Notes: generated from the letters alone by a model not told the origin. A stretch of 64,000 nt of DNA from Mesorhizobium sp. YM1C-6-2 (GCF_003666685.1 NZ_RCIZ01000014.1:22269-86268); one strand, 5' to 3'. Positions 48,958 to 58,768 are shown, counted from the first letter of the stretch. Made by a program: numbers and translations.

Positions 48958-49965
48958 CTACTTGGCGATGCAGGTGTCGGCATTGGCGGGCGTGCAGACG
49001 TCGAGGCCCGTATAGGTCGGGTCCTGCGGCGCCGGCTTGCCAGCCTTGATGTCGTTCAGCGCCATCATGGACTTGTAGCCCATCTCGTACGGACGCTGTC
49101 CGACCTGACCCTGGGAAAGACCTTCCTTCATCTGGTCGATCTGGGTGGGCAGGGTGTCGGCGTAGACGACTGCGAGCTCGTTCTTGGCGATCTTGTCCTT
49201 GAAGGGCTCGGTCGCGGCTCGGTTGGCGTCCGGCACGAACTGGGCGAAGCCGCCTGTGGCCGCAAACGCGTCGAGGTTTGGCATCTTGGTCAGCAGATCC
49301 TGGAACTGCTGCGCCGCCAGCGGGAAGTCGTCATTGGTGTAGAGCGGGCAGCCTTCGGCTTCCGTCCAGCCGTTCTGGCCCGTCAGCGGGTCACCGGGCG
49401 AAGTGGCTGACTGCTTACCGGCGAGGCCGTCGCGGATGCCCTGCATGCGCTCGTTGAGATTGGCTGCCGCCGCGCCGCCGGACTGGATGCAGATCACGCC
49501 GCCATTCGGCTTCAGCGTCTGCAATATCTTGGCGATGTTGGTGCCGATCTCATAGTTGTGCGTGCCGATATAGGCGACGCGCAGGTCCTTGTTCTCCGGC
49601 AACACGTCGGAATCGAAGGTAATCACGGGGATGCCGGCTTCCTTCGCCGCTTGCAGTGCCGGCAGGATCGCGACCGCGTTGGACGGCGAGACCGCGATGC
49701 CGGCGACGCGCTTGGCGACGAGGTCCTGCACGATCTGCACCTGCTCGTCGCCGCCGCCATGCGCGCCCGGGCCGATATACTGGCATTCGAACGCATTGCC
49801 AGAATCCTCGACTGCCTTTTTGCAGCCGGCAAGCGCCTGATCGTAGAACGGGTTGTCCATGGCCTTGGGCACAAGCGCGAAGACGGGCTTGTCCTGTGCA
49901 TGGGCCTGCATGCCGGCCATGGCCGAGAAGGCCAGGGCTGCGGCGCTCAAAAGAACTCTTTTCAT
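48958..49965 (-). CDS. CUT2 ABC transporter, periplasmic sugar-binding protein
   Basis: 335-residue type I periplasmic binding protein. The signal peptide ends at MQAHAQ (about residue 23). Sequence features include FALVPKAMDNPFYDQAL, IAVSPSNA, and VITFDSDV. Cys pairs (AGCKKAV, FECQYIG; and CTPANADTC at the end) suggest disulfides. AGGAGGAG lies upstream. It is encoded after the permease with a 148-base gap, and before the regulator. The ligand is unknown. Confidence 0.88.
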   Translation of the reverse strand: MKRVLLSAAALAFSAMAGMQAHAQDKPVFALVPKAMDNPFYDQALAGCKKAVEDSGNAFECQYIGPGAHGGGDEQVQIVQDLVAKRVAGIAVSPSNAVAILPALQAAKEAGIPVITFDSDVLPENKDLRVAYIGTHNYEIGTNIAKILQTLKPNGGVICIQSGGAAAANLNERMQGIRDGLAGKQSATSPGDPLTGQNGWTEAEGCPLYTNDDFPLAAQQFQDLLTKMPNLDAFAATGGFAQFVPDANRAATEPFKDKIAKNELAVVYADTLPTQIDQMKEGLSQGQVGQRPYEMGYKSMMALNDIKAGKPAPQDPTYTGLDVCTPANADTCIAK

Positions 49966-50113
49966 GATGTATGCTCCTCCTGAATGTTTCTGTCTAACTG
50001 TTGTCTCAGACTTTCATTGCTCGATGGCCCGGTGGGCCGTTCAAGGACTTCTTCTCCCTCACACTCCTCCACTTCGTGTTCGACTTGCCGCGGGTCCTCC
50101 ACCCACGGGATCC

Positions 50114-51232
50114 TCAATGCCGCCGCACCGGAAACCAGTGCTGCATCAGCGCGCGCAGCGACGTCCCGCCTGTCTGCATGCCGAGCAGCACGGCCGCTAT
50201 GATGAACACGCCGACGAAGGCGCCCTGCCAGTTGGAATCGATGCCGGCCATCAGCAGCGCGTTACGGATCACTTCGAGAAAGGCCGCGCCCACAACCGCG
50301 CCGAAGGCAGTGCCGTAGCCGCCCATGAGACTCGCGCCGCCGATGACGGTGGCGGCAATGACGCGCAGCTCGTAGCCGGTGCCAAGCGCGTTGAGCGCCG
50401 AGCCGTTGTAGCCAAGCAGGAGAATTGCGGCGAGGGACGCCGTGAAAGCGGAGAAGACGTAGGCCTGGAACTTGATCCAGTCGACCGGCACGCCGGTCAG
50501 CCGCGCCGCCTGCTCGTTGCCGCCGATCGCGAAGAGGTGCCTCGCCCAGGCGGTGAAATGGAAAACCCAGCCGACCGCCAGCGCCAGCACGACCAGCACC
50601 CAGAAATGCGAGGAGAATTCCGGCATCCATGGCGGCGCCCAGCCGGCTGGCTCGCGCAGCGGCCATTTGGCTTGACCTATCGCCTTGACGATGGGGGCAT
50701 CCGGTCCGAACTGATAGAGCATCTGGTTGCCGGAAAACACCACGGCAAGCGAGCGCGCGATCGACATCATGCCGAGCGTCACCACGAAGGAAGGCATGGC
50801 GAGGTAGGCGACGAAGAAGCCGTTCACCACACCGCAGGCGAGTCCGGTGAGCATGCCCATGGAGAAGGCGACGTACCAGGGGTAGTGCCAGGTCAGGAAC
50901 AGGCCGGCCACGATGGCGACAAGCGCCATGATGGAGCCGACCGAGAGATCGATGCCACCGGTGATCAGCACCACCGTCATGCCGAGCGCCATGATGCCGA
51001 AGGGGGCGAAGTTTCGCGAAATATTGCCGAGGTTTTCCGCCGAACCGAAAGTAGGCTCCACCCAGCTCATCACCAGCATGAGGGCGAGCAGCGCGACCGC
51101 TACCCAGAAGGACTGGGCTCGGAACAGCTTCTGCAGCGGCGTCTGTTCGCGTACGCCAACCACCTCGTCCAGGGTGGCGTGGTTCGCGGCGACAGGTTCG
51201 GACTCGGCCGATGTAGCAAGGCTAGGCTGCAC
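50114..51232 (-). CDS. CUT2 ABC transporter permease
   Basis: 372-residue membrane protein with eight to ten TM segments. The family signature ITGGIDLSVGSIMA is clear, and so is GGASLMGGYGTAFGA near the C-terminus. The start is a GTG at 51232, nested in the ATPase 3' end (11-base overlap). A polar N-terminal stretch of about 50 residues precedes the first TM. Confidence 0.88.
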   Translation of the reverse strand: MQPSLATSAESEPVAANHATLDEVVGVREQTPLQKLFRAQSFWVAVALLALMLVMSWVEPTFGSAENLGNISRNFAPFGIMALGMTVVLITGGIDLSVGSIMALVAIVAGLFLTWHYPWYVAFSMGMLTGLACGVVNGFFVAYLAMPSFVVTLGMMSIARSLAVVFSGNQMLYQFGPDAPIVKAIGQAKWPLREPAGWAPPWMPEFSSHFWVLVVLALAVGWVFHFTAWARHLFAIGGNEQAARLTGVPVDWIKFQAYVFSAFTASLAAILLLGYNGSALNALGTGYELRVIAATVIGGASLMGGYGTAFGAVVGAAFLEVIRNALLMAGIDSNWQGAFVGVFIIAAVLLGMQTGGTSLRALMQHWFPVRRH

Positions 51233-51962
51233 GTATCGCTCCCGTAATCAGTCCGGTGATCTCTTCCGGCGTCGTCGACGCTATGGCCTTGTCCGCCACC
51301 TTGGTGCCGCGGCGCATGACGATGACGCGATCGCAAACGGCGAACACATCAGGCATGCGATGGCTGATCAGCATGACTGACACGCCCTGGGCCTTCATGC
51401 GCCGGATCAGCTCAAGCACCTCGGCGACCTGGCGGACCGAGATGGCGGCGGTCGGCTCGTCCATCAGCACGAGCTTGGCATTGGATAGACGGGTGCGGGC
51501 GATCGCCACCGCCTGGCGCTGTCCGCCCGACATTTTTCGCACGAGATCGCGCGGCCGGGTTTCCGACTTGAGCTCAGCGAATAACGCGGCCGAACGATCG
51601 ATCATCGCCTGCTTGTCGAGGATGCGGAAAGGCCAGAAGCCCTTCTTGATCTCGCGCCCCAGGAAGACGTTCTGCGCGGCCGTCAGATTGTCGGCAAGCG
51701 CCAGGTCCTGGTAGACGACCTCGATGCCCTCGGCGCGCGCCTCGATGGGCTTGAAGAAATGGCAGACCTGGCCATCCACCATGAGTTCACCCTCGTTGGG
51801 CGGAAAGTTGCCGGCGATCAGCTTGACCATCGTGGACTTGCCGGCGCCATTGTCGCCCATGAGGCCCACGACTTCGCCCGGCTCGACGCTGAAGCTGACA
51901 TCGGTCAGGGCCCGGATGGCGCCGAAGCTCTTCGACACCCCACGCACTTCCAGTAGCGGCAT
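51222..51962 (-). CDS. CUT2 ABC transporter, single-module ATPase
   Basis: 246-residue ATPase with one ABC module. Walker A is GDNGAGKSTMVK, the signature MSGGQRQAVAIAR and Walker B LVLMDEPTAAI. It is a half-length FrcA-like ATPase rather than an RbsA tandem, so it should dimerise. GGAGGAGGAG precedes the ATG. It is the second gene in the operon, after the oxidoreductase. Confidence 0.9.
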   Translation of the reverse strand: MPLLEVRGVSKSFGAIRALTDVSFSVEPGEVVGLMGDNGAGKSTMVKLIAGNFPPNEGELMVDGQVCHFFKPIEARAEGIEVVYQDLALADNLTAAQNVFLGREIKKGFWPFRILDKQAMIDRSAALFAELKSETRPRDLVRKMSGGQRQAVAIARTRLSNAKLVLMDEPTAAISVRQVAEVLELIRRMKAQGVSVMLISHRMPDVFAVCDRVIVMRRGTKVADKAIASTTPEEITGLITGAIRAA

Positions 51963-52049
51963 TCTCCTCCTCCATTCCAGCCGCGTCCGACAGTCCGCAG
52001 CCTGAGCCCGCGCGCGCTCAGACGAGCGCCGGCGGCGACGCGAACTCCC

Positions 52050-53228
52050 CTAACCGACGCCCTGCAGCCCGGCCGGCGCCAACATCTCCTCGACGGTTTC
52101 CCACCGCCGCGACCGGGCGGATCGAAGCACCGCGTCCACAACCGCATCGGCGGCCAGTCCGTCGCGAAAATCCGGAACACGCTTTTCGCCGGTGCGAACG
52201 CCAGCCAGGAAATCCGCGACCTGATGCACGAAAGTGTGCTCGTAGCCGATCTGCAGGCCGGGCACCCACCAAGCCTTCATGTATGGGTGGTCGCTGTCGG
52301 AGACGTGGATCGTACGCCATCCGCGCAGGGCGCCCTCGTCCTTGTGGCTGAAGAACTGCAGGCGATGCAGGTCGTGCAGGTCCCATGCGATAGAGCCGTG
52401 CTCGCCGTTCACTTCCAGGGTGAAGAGCGCCTTGTGGCCGCGCGCGAAGCGGGTCGCCTCGAAGGTCGCAAGCGAGCCGTCGGCGAAGCGCGCGAGAAAC
52501 AAGCTGGCGTCGTCAATCGTGACGGCCTCGCGTTTTCCGCTCAGGGCGTGCATGCGCTCACGGATGAAGGTTTCCGTCATCCCGGAAACCTCGGCGACCG
52601 GCCCGACCAGCCAGAGCGCCGCATCGATGCAATGGGCAAGCAGGTCGCCGGTAACGCCGCTTCCCGCGATGTCGGCGTCGAGCCGCCAGGTTCCCGCGCC
52701 GCCTTGCGGCAGGTCGGCGGACATGGTCCAGTCCTGCAGGAACTTGAAGCGGCTGTGGAAGATGCGGCCGAGCCGCCCCTCCTCGATCATCCGCTTCGCC
52801 ATCGTCAGCGCCGGCACGCGCCGGTAGTTGTACCAGACCATGTTGGCGACGCCGGCGCGCTCCACCGCCTCGACCATGCGGCGCGCCTCGGCAGGCGTGC
52901 GTCCGAGCGGTTTTTCGCATGCGACCATCTTGCCGGCTTCGGCGGCCGCCACGGCGATCTCGGCATGCGTGTCGTTGGGACTGGCTATGTCGATCAGGTT
53001 TATGTCGTCGCGCTCGATCAGCCTGCGCCAGTCGGTCTCGTGAGACCTGAAGCCCCACTGGGCGGCAAAATCCCGCGCCTTTGTCTCGTCGCGGGAGCAG
53101 ACAGCAACCAGCTCCGCACCGGTTTCCTCAGGGAAAAAGCGCTGTGCCTGGCGATAGGCGTTGGAATGGGTCCGGCCCATGAAGCCTGTACCCACGAGCC
53201 CGACCTTGAGTCCCCCATGCGCCGGCAC
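52050..53228 (-). CDS. Gfo/Idh/MocA-family sugar oxidoreductase
   Basis: 392-residue NAD(P)-dependent dehydrogenase. The Rossmann motif is [17 protein letters not shown] near residue 10. The family signature is [13 protein letters not shown] (catalytic Lys). A C-terminal alpha/beta substrate domain is present (about 130-370), with [12 protein letters not shown]. The start is a GTG at 53228 with GGGAGG just upstream. It is the first gene of the operon with the ABC system, so it probably oxidises the imported sugar or inositol-like compound. Confidence 0.87.
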   Translation of the reverse strand: MPAHGGLKVGLVGTGFMGRTHSNAYRQAQRFFPEETGAELVAVCSRDETKARDFAAQWGFRSHETDWRRLIERDDINLIDIASPNDTHAEIAVAAAEAGKMVACEKPLGRTPAEARRMVEAVERAGVANMVWYNYRRVPALTMAKRMIEEGRLGRIFHSRFKFLQDWTMSADLPQGGAGTWRLDADIAGSGVTGDLLAHCIDAALWLVGPVAEVSGMTETFIRERMHALSGKREAVTIDDASLFLARFADGSLATFEATRFARGHKALFTLEVNGEHGSIAWDLHDLHRLQFFSHKDEGALRGWRTIHVSDSDHPYMKAWWVPGLQIGYEHTFVHQVADFLAGVRTGEKRVPDFRDGLAADAVVDAVLRSARSRRWETVEEMLAPAGLQGVG

Positions 53229-53292
53229 CCCATCCTCCCATGATTTGCCAGAACGGCAATTTTCACGGTCAGCCGGAGGGAGTCAACGAAAA

Positions 53293-53312
53293 TTGGTATA
53301 TTAGTGTACGAT
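53293..53312 (-). promoter_or_regulatory. Candidate FadR-subfamily operator
   Basis: TTGGTATATTAGTGTACGAT is an imperfect palindrome, similar to the TTGGTATACCAA class bound by FadR-type GntR regulators. It lies 65 bases upstream of the oxidoreductase start, at the head of the sugar operon. Confidence 0.45.
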
Positions 53313-53436
53313 GTGCAGGATCCGACTTTGGCGAGTTCCCGCAAGCCGGTCGGAGAACCGGCTGGACGATGGCGCCGCCGGTCCGCTTTACGGATCCTGC
53401 CACCGCCGTCTGGCGGCGGCATGGAGGGCGGAAGCC

Positions 53437-54237
53437 TCAGGAAGCGATATGCTGATTGGGATGTTGCTCGGGCAGCTTCGCCTGAATGGCGCCCATGGCG
53501 GTTCGATTGCGACCGGCATTCTTGGCGGAGAGGAGTTGTTCTTCGGCTGCCGCGACCAGGTCGTCAAAGATCAATTGGTCTTCGAAAACGATGCCGCCGA
53601 CGCTGACTGTGAGCGGGCAATGCTTGCCGGCCGGCTCGAAGAGCGTATCGGCGATGACCCCGCGGACACGTTCCGCGACGTCCTCGGCGTTCTCGCGTCG
53701 TGCGCCGGGCAGGAAAATGCCGAACTCTTCGCCTCCCAGCCGTCCGACCAGGTCGCCGCGCCGCACCGAGGCGCGGATGACGTCGGAGACGACACGCAGC
53801 ACCTCGTCGCCCCAGGAACGGCCGAAGCGCGCATTGACTTGGCGGAAATGGTCGACGTCGATGATGAGCAGCGCGCCGCGGTTGGGGCCGGACTTTCCGC
53901 TGGCTCCTGCCCGGAAGGCGTCGACAAGCGCGGTGAAGACTGCGCCGTCGAGGCAGTCGGTCAGATGATCCGTCGAGGAGACGCGGTTCAGCTTGAGGCG
54001 CAGGCCGGCAAGCTCGCGCTCTCGAAGCGCGGTGAGCGCGACGAGCGGCGCAGCGATCGCCGCCGCGACGACTACGGCGCTGACGATGCCGGTCCAGACG
54101 AAAGGCAGGCCGGTCGCCCGAAAGAGCAGATAGTTGAAGATCAGCGCGCCGGCGATGCAGCCGGCCGTGATGAAGATCGCGCGGGCAGCCGGCGCGAGCA
54201 GGCTGTGCGTTGCGGGTTTGCTCGTGTTGCCTGACAC
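53437..54237 (-). CDS. Membrane diguanylate cyclase with I-site
   Basis: 266-residue protein. Two TM helices (about 18-40 and 47-70) precede a linker and a GGDEF domain. The active site is GGEEF (residues 168-172) and the inhibitory site R-R-G-D (159-162) is 5 residues upstream, so product inhibition is expected. It should synthesise cyclic di-GMP. The start is a GTG at 54237 with GGAGAAGGC upstream. It lies near the Lap-like adhesin genes, in which c-di-GMP normally blocks LapG through LapD. Confidence 0.86.
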   Translation of the reverse strand: MSGNTSKPATHSLLAPAARAIFITAGCIAGALIFNYLLFRATGLPFVWTGIVSAVVVAAAIAAPLVALTALRERELAGLRLKLNRVSSTDHLTDCLDGAVFTALVDAFRAGASGKSGPNRGALLIIDVDHFRQVNARFGRSWGDEVLRVVSDVIRASVRRGDLVGRLGGEEFGIFLPGARRENAEDVAERVRGVIADTLFEPAGKHCPLTVSVGGIVFEDQLIFDDLVAAAEEQLLSAKNAGRNRTAMGAIQAKLPEQHPNQHIAS

Positions 54238-54369
54238 GCGCCTTCTCCGATTGTTGGACCCCGCAACCCATTACCGGTGCAACATGAATCGAAGTTTTAT
54301 TCAATCCCGCGCATTTGACGCATCAACGGTAATTTTCAGGCGGAGACCATCAAAATGGCTGCCGCTGGG

Positions 54370-55569
54370 TCAGAAACCGGAGATCGACTTGTCGATCTGC
54401 TTCAGCGAGCCGTTCTTTATCCTGTAGAAGGGCATGGAGCGTTCGCTGGCGCCGTCCGAGCGGAAGCGGAAGAGGCCGGTCGAGCCGCGGAAGCCCGTCC
54501 GGTTCTCCAGCACCTTCCGTGTCATGCCCTTTGGGCCGAGCGCGCTGGCAACGCCGGCGGTGAGCGCCACCATGTCGTAGGCGTAGGCGACGTTGACGTC
54601 GGCATCGTAGTTGAAGGTTGCTTTGAAGCGGGCGGCGATGGGTCCGATCTCTGCGAGGTCAAGCGCGGCAATATAGGCGCCCTCTAGCAACGGGTCGTTG
54701 AGCGGATAGGCGAGCCAGCGGTTGGTGCCGATCAAGGCAGTGTTCTTGCCGAGCAGGCCGTTCGTCCGCAGCGGCGAAATGAGCGCCGATGGATTGGTCG
54801 CGCCGCTTGCGACGATGATCGCTTCGGGCTTGTCGACCAACGCTGCCATGTCGGTCACGGCCTTTTCCGCGCCGCCGCCGGCGGTCCGGTAGGGCAGCGT
54901 CACCACAAGCTGCGCTCCATAGATGCTGAGGCTGTTCTCCACACGCTTGGAGATCGTATCGGCATCGGCGCCCTGGGCGACGAAAAGCACGAATTTGCGC
55001 TTGCCTTTGTCTGCGAGCGCCGCCGCAGCGGCGGCCGCGCTGTCGGCTTCCGAAAGGCGGACCGAATAAATGCCGGGGCTGCCGGCAAAGTTTTCAGCAA
55101 GCGTCAGAACCGGCGGGCGTCTTTCGCCCGAAACCCGGACAAGGCGTTTGGCCGCCGCAAGTTCGGTCGGACCGATCACCACCTTGGCTCCCGATCCCAT
55201 GGCCTCGACTGCCATCGAGCCGGCGAGGGCGGCATCGCCCCGCGTGTCCTCGATCGTCAGTGTGAGGAGATCGTTTCCCATATCGGCCATGGCGAGCTTG
55301 GCGCCGTCCAGCATCTTGCGGCCCTCGTCGCCGTCTTGTCCCCGCGCGGAGAGCGGCAGCAGCATGACGACCTTCATGCTGCCCTTGCCAAGTGTCATGG
55401 GTTTTTGCGGGACGGTCGGGGCCTGGGCGGCAACAGGCGTACCCTCGGCTGCTCCGGGATCCAGAACCTCCGAAACATCGCCACCCGACTGGCAGGCCGC
55501 CAGTCCAATGAACAGCGCCGGAACAAACGCCATCCACACAGGCAGCCGGGTCTTTCGACCGCGCAACAT
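54370..55569 (-). CDS. Peripla_BP_6-fold lipoprotein (LpoA/penicillin-binding-protein-activator type)
   Basis: 399-residue lipoprotein with lipobox LAAC (Cys26). The mature part is a type I periplasmic-binding fold (VVMLLPLSARGQDGDEGRKML). It resembles the C-terminal half of LpoA, which activates PBP1A in peptidoglycan synthesis. It also resembles leucine-binding proteins, but no ABC permease is adjacent and the lipid anchor favours a cell-wall role. The ATG at 55569 has GGGGGG upstream. A YraM/LpoA neighbour such as rsmI is not in the window. Confidence 0.72.
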   Translation of the reverse strand: MLRGRKTRLPVWMAFVPALFIGLAACQSGGDVSEVLDPGAAEGTPVAAQAPTVPQKPMTLGKGSMKVVMLLPLSARGQDGDEGRKMLDGAKLAMADMGNDLLTLTIEDTRGDAALAGSMAVEAMGSGAKVVIGPTELAAAKRLVRVSGERRPPVLTLAENFAGSPGIYSVRLSEADSAAAAAAALADKGKRKFVLFVAQGADADTISKRVENSLSIYGAQLVVTLPYRTAGGGAEKAVTDMAALVDKPEAIIVASGATNPSALISPLRTNGLLGKNTALIGTNRWLAYPLNDPLLEGAYIAALDLAEIGPIAARFKATFNYDADVNVAYAYDMVALTAGVASALGPKGMTRKVLENRTGFRGSTGLFRFRSDGASERSMPFYRIKNGSLKQIDKSISGF

Positions 55570-55889
55570 CTGTGCCCCCCGACAACAGCCCGCTTCTGGC
55601 CGGCCCGATCCTCTCTATTCCTGCGCCGTGCGGCAAATTTGCGTCAAGACTCAAGCTGCCGCGGCGCGGTTCACTATGCCACCATAGGCAGCCCAGGTTA
55701 ACGCCGGGTACCAGCGCACCGGCGGCAATCCGCCTCTTTTCGCGAAAAATCGAGGCGCGCATAAATAAACGGTGTCGCGACAATTTTAAACAAAATGTCG
55801 TTCCGGAATTTCATCAATATTTCCCAAGTTCCTTTCCGGTAATTTGAGATACGGCAAGTAACGTCTGCCATACAAAAGGCGGGCGTCAC
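55570..55889. promoter_or_regulatory. Divergent intergenic region (LpoA-like / LapG-like)
   Basis: 320 bases without a gene. The half nearest the LapG-like gene is AT-rich and contains an imperfect inverted repeat CGACAATTTT/AAAATGTCG (55777-55800). No canonical promoter or EcfG site could be assigned. Confidence 0.4.
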
Positions 55890-56849
55890 ATGCAGAAAAG
55901 AAAAGAACATTTTGCCAGGGCAGTATCGAAAGCCGTTCTGCTTACTGCCGGCCTTCTCGGTTGGACGGCAACCATGGCGCCCGCGGCGGTTCTGCCGGAG
56001 CAGACCAGTCTCCAGGGCAGTCTCACTGCACCGGCTTTCCTCGGAGGACTGCCGGTTGGGGAACCGAGGACGACCAGTGCTGCCTCGGTCGTGGCCTACC
56101 ATCTCTTCGATGCCGAGGCGCTCGGCCGGTTCTTCCTCGCGGCGCCCGATGGCCCCGGGATCGATCCGATGCAAACGGCTGCCATCATCCCCGGCGTTTT
56201 CCGCTCGGTCGCCATTCCCATGCGGAATTTTCCTGTTTCGGCACGCTGGGCGCCCATCTATCGCGCGATAAGCGGATGCGCCGGCAATGCATGCGGCCAG
56301 TCCGGCAAGGGTTTCGGTAAAATCGTCGGTGCCGCGCGGCAGGACGGTTTTCTCGCCAAGCTCGACCGCATCAACCGTGGCGTCAACGGGCTGATCGCAT
56401 ACAAGCGCGACAAAGCCATCTACGGCAGCCTGGATCACTGGGCGAAGCCGGCAGAGATCCTGAAGCGGGGTGTCGGCGACTGCGAGGATTTCGCCATCCT
56501 CAAGATGGCGGCGCTGGTGGATGCCGGCATACCGGCGCAGAGCATGTCTCTGGTGGTGCTGCAGGACAGCGAGAAGGGTGTGTTCCATGCGGTGCTGTCG
56601 GTCGCGACCGGCAGCGGCACCTTCATCCTCGACAATGTGCGCAACAGCGTCGTGAAGGACACCAGCTTGCCGAGCTACGTGCCGCTTTATTCATTCAGCA
56701 CCGACCGGGCCTGGATTCACGGTTCGAAAACCGGCGGCGCCAAGGTGGCGCAAGGTGGCTTCACATCGATCGCACCCGGCGAAGGCCCCCAGGACGTAGT
56801 GCCGGTGCGCCCGAAGCGGGCGGGCTGGATGCCGGCGGTCGGCGGCTAA
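55890..56849 (+). CDS. LapG-type periplasmic cysteine protease (BTLCP family)
   Basis: 319-residue bacterial transglutaminase-like cysteine protease. A signal peptide covers the first 30 residues. The catalytic triad is visible as Cys198 (GVGDCEDFAIL), His233 (GVFHAVLS) and Asp248 (FILDNV). LapG-type proteases cut the N-terminus of cell-surface adhesins and release them, unless LapD bound to c-di-GMP sequesters them. It lies near the type I secretion operon and adhesin gene, and is convergent with the last gene of that operon. No LapD (HAMP-GGDEF-EAL) is in the window. Confidence 0.85.
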   Translation: MQKRKEHFARAVSKAVLLTAGLLGWTATMAPAAVLPEQTSLQGSLTAPAFLGGLPVGEPRTTSAASVVAYHLFDAEALGRFFLAAPDGPGIDPMQTAAIIPGVFRSVAIPMRNFPVSARWAPIYRAISGCAGNACGQSGKGFGKIVGAARQDGFLAKLDRINRGVNGLIAYKRDKAIYGSLDHWAKPAEILKRGVGDCEDFAILKMAALVDAGIPAQSMSLVVLQDSEKGVFHAVLSVATGSGTFILDNVRNSVVKDTSLPSYVPLYSFSTDRAWIHGSKTGGAKVAQGGFTSIAPGEGPQDVVPVRPKRAGWMPAVGG

Positions 56850-56850
56850 G

Positions 56851-57489
56851 CTAGCCGCCGGAAACGAAGGCGAGCAGCACCTCGGCCTCGCTTACCGGCG
56901 CCCGCACGACGTTCAACTGGCCGCGATGGCGGCGATCCGCAACTCCAATGACGAAGCCGGTCATCACCGGACGGTCGCTGTCGGCGGCAAGCCGTGCGAA
57001 AATATCTGCGACGCTGAGGTCGAGCGCGAGCTTGAGATCAAGCCGCCCTTGATTGCCCTGTTCCATGGGCAGCTGGCGCCGGACGAGCAGTTGGAACGCC
57101 GGGTTGAACGCAAGTATCTTCTTCGATGAAGAGAGCGTGAAGGCCGGCGAGGGGCAGGCCAGGAGCAGGGTGTTCACCTTGCGCAGGGATGCGAGCTTCT
57201 TCAGCTCAGCGTTCTCCTCCGTCAGCCAGCGCGTGCAGGCGACTCGGATCGCCGAGGTGAGATTGCCGGTCTCCGGCGCCACATGCGATATGTCTTCGAC
57301 CATCTGGCCGAGGGTCGATTTGCGGCTCTGGGTGAACTGCTTCAAGGTGTTCCAGAAGAAGCGCTCCAGCCTGACGCCGCGCCGGTTGCCGCCGCGCACG
57401 ACAACACGGAACTCTGGCTCCACATCCTCTGCCGAGAGCGGAAGAGGGGGATTGCCGGCACGAACGGCCGCGACCGCTTCATCTCTCAC
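56851..57489 (-). CDS. Ribbon-helix-helix protein with C-terminal PAS-like domain
   Basis: 212-residue protein. The N-terminal half (about 25-105) matches the RHH_4-type ribbon-helix-helix: NRRGVRLERFFWNTLKQFT, LGQMVEDI and LTSAIRVACTRWL. The remaining half looks like a PAS-type sensor (FTLSSSKKILAFNPAFQLLV). The start is a GTG at 57489 nested in the adaptor gene (11-base overlap), with GAGG upstream. It is the last gene of the type I secretion operon, so it may be a ligand-responsive regulator of adhesin export. The combination is unusual, and PAS is a tentative call. Confidence 0.65.
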   Translation of the reverse strand: MRDEAVAAVRAGNPPLPLSAEDVEPEFRVVVRGGNRRGVRLERFFWNTLKQFTQSRKSTLGQMVEDISHVAPETGNLTSAIRVACTRWLTEENAELKKLASLRKVNTLLLACPSPAFTLSSSKKILAFNPAFQLLVRRQLPMEQGNQGRLDLKLALDLSVADIFARLAADSDRPVMTGFVIGVADRRHRGQLNVVRAPVSEAEVLLAFVSGG

Positions 57490-58768
57490 GCATGGCCTCG
57501 TTGCGCGCTTTGTTGATTGGCTTGAGGAGATAGCTCAGGATCGTCTTGCGGCCGGTCATGATCTCGACCGTGCAGATCATCCCCGGGATGATCGAGTAGG
57601 ACTTGCCGTCCTTGGTCAGCGCCGAGCTGTCCGTCGATACCCGCACCTGGTAGTAGGGTTCGCCCGTATTCTGGTCGACGAGACTGTCGGCGGTGATGTT
57701 GGCGACCTCGCCCTCCAGGCCGCCGAAGATCGAGAAGTCGTAGGCGGTGATCTTGATCAAGGCCTTCTGGCCAGGCCGTATGAAGGCGACGTCGCGCGGC
57801 GATACGCGCGCCTCGACGAGCAGGGTCTCCGAGGTGGGCACGATGCCGGCGACGACGGTGCCCGGTTGTACGAAGGCGCCCAGCGTGTTGAGTTCCAGCG
57901 TGTTGACGATGCCGTCCACCGGCGAGCGGATGTCCGTGCGCGCCACGCGATCGCTGGCGCCGCGTATGGTCTCTTCGACCACCGACAGCTCGGCCAGCGC
58001 CTGGGTGAGTTCATCGAGCGCCTCCTGCCGCAGCTGCAGCCCGAGTTCGTCGACCTGGAGCTGGGCTTCCTCGGTCGCCGCGGCGGTGCGTTTGATGGTT
58101 TCGGCGGCGAGTGCGAGCTGGCCGTTCAGCTCTGTCTGCTGGCGGTCCACACGAATCTGCTCGGTCTGCGCCATGAGGCCGCGCTTAACCATGGACTTGA
58201 CCAGCTCGGCCTCCTTGTCGCTGACAACGAGGCTTTCGGTCAGCCGCTTCTCGTTGGCGATCGCCTCGTCGTGCTCCGTCCCGCGCTGCTGCAGCCTCGA
58301 TTTGAGCACCGAAAGCTTGTTGGTCGAGTTCTCCCTGCGGGCGACCAGCAGCTTCTGTTCGTTGTCGCAGACTTCCGGCGCGGCTTTCTCGATCTCGTCG
58401 GGACAGGTGAAAGGCCGATCCAGATTGCCGGCTTGCTCATGCTTCAGCCTGGCGATGCGCGCCTGCAGCGTCCGCGCCCGCGCCTGCTGCTCGCCGAGGC
58501 TCGAGGCGCTCACCGTGTTGTCGAGGCGTATCAGAAGATCCTCTTTCTTGACGATCTGGCCGACCTTGACCGCTATCTCCTGTACGACGCCTGCCTCGCT
58601 CGCCTGGATGATCTGCGTCTTGGAAGCGGGGATGACCTTGCCGTCGCCACGCGCGATCTCGTCGACCTCGGCGTAGGAAGCCCAGACGAAAAAGGTGACG
58701 AACAAAGCGCCGATGATAAACACCGATGCCGATGCGAAAAACGGCGGTCGGTCTTCCCGAGTAAACAT
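57479..58768 (-). CDS. Type I secretion membrane fusion protein (HlyD/LapC-like)
   Basis: 429-residue adaptor. One TM near residues 12-35 is followed by a long coiled-coil (about 90-280, heptad-like Glu/Lys/Leu/Gln), flanked by a lipoyl domain. The C-terminal beta-barrel domain carries KALIKITAYDFSIFGGLEGEV and VEIMTGRKTILSYLLKP. This is the HlyD/PrtE signature. It bridges the ABC exporter and TolC. The ATG at 58768 is preferred to the TTG at 58774. Confidence 0.92.
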   Translation of the reverse strand: MFTREDRPPFFASASVFIIGALFVTFFVWASYAEVDEIARGDGKVIPASKTQIIQASEAGVVQEIAVKVGQIVKKEDLLIRLDNTVSASSLGEQQARARTLQARIARLKHEQAGNLDRPFTCPDEIEKAAPEVCDNEQKLLVARRENSTNKLSVLKSRLQQRGTEHDEAIANEKRLTESLVVSDKEAELVKSMVKRGLMAQTEQIRVDRQQTELNGQLALAAETIKRTAAATEEAQLQVDELGLQLRQEALDELTQALAELSVVEETIRGASDRVARTDIRSPVDGIVNTLELNTLGAFVQPGTVVAGIVPTSETLLVEARVSPRDVAFIRPGQKALIKITAYDFSIFGGLEGEVANITADSLVDQNTGEPYYQVRVSTDSSALTKDGKSYSIIPGMICTVEIMTGRKTILSYLLKPINKARNEAMRER

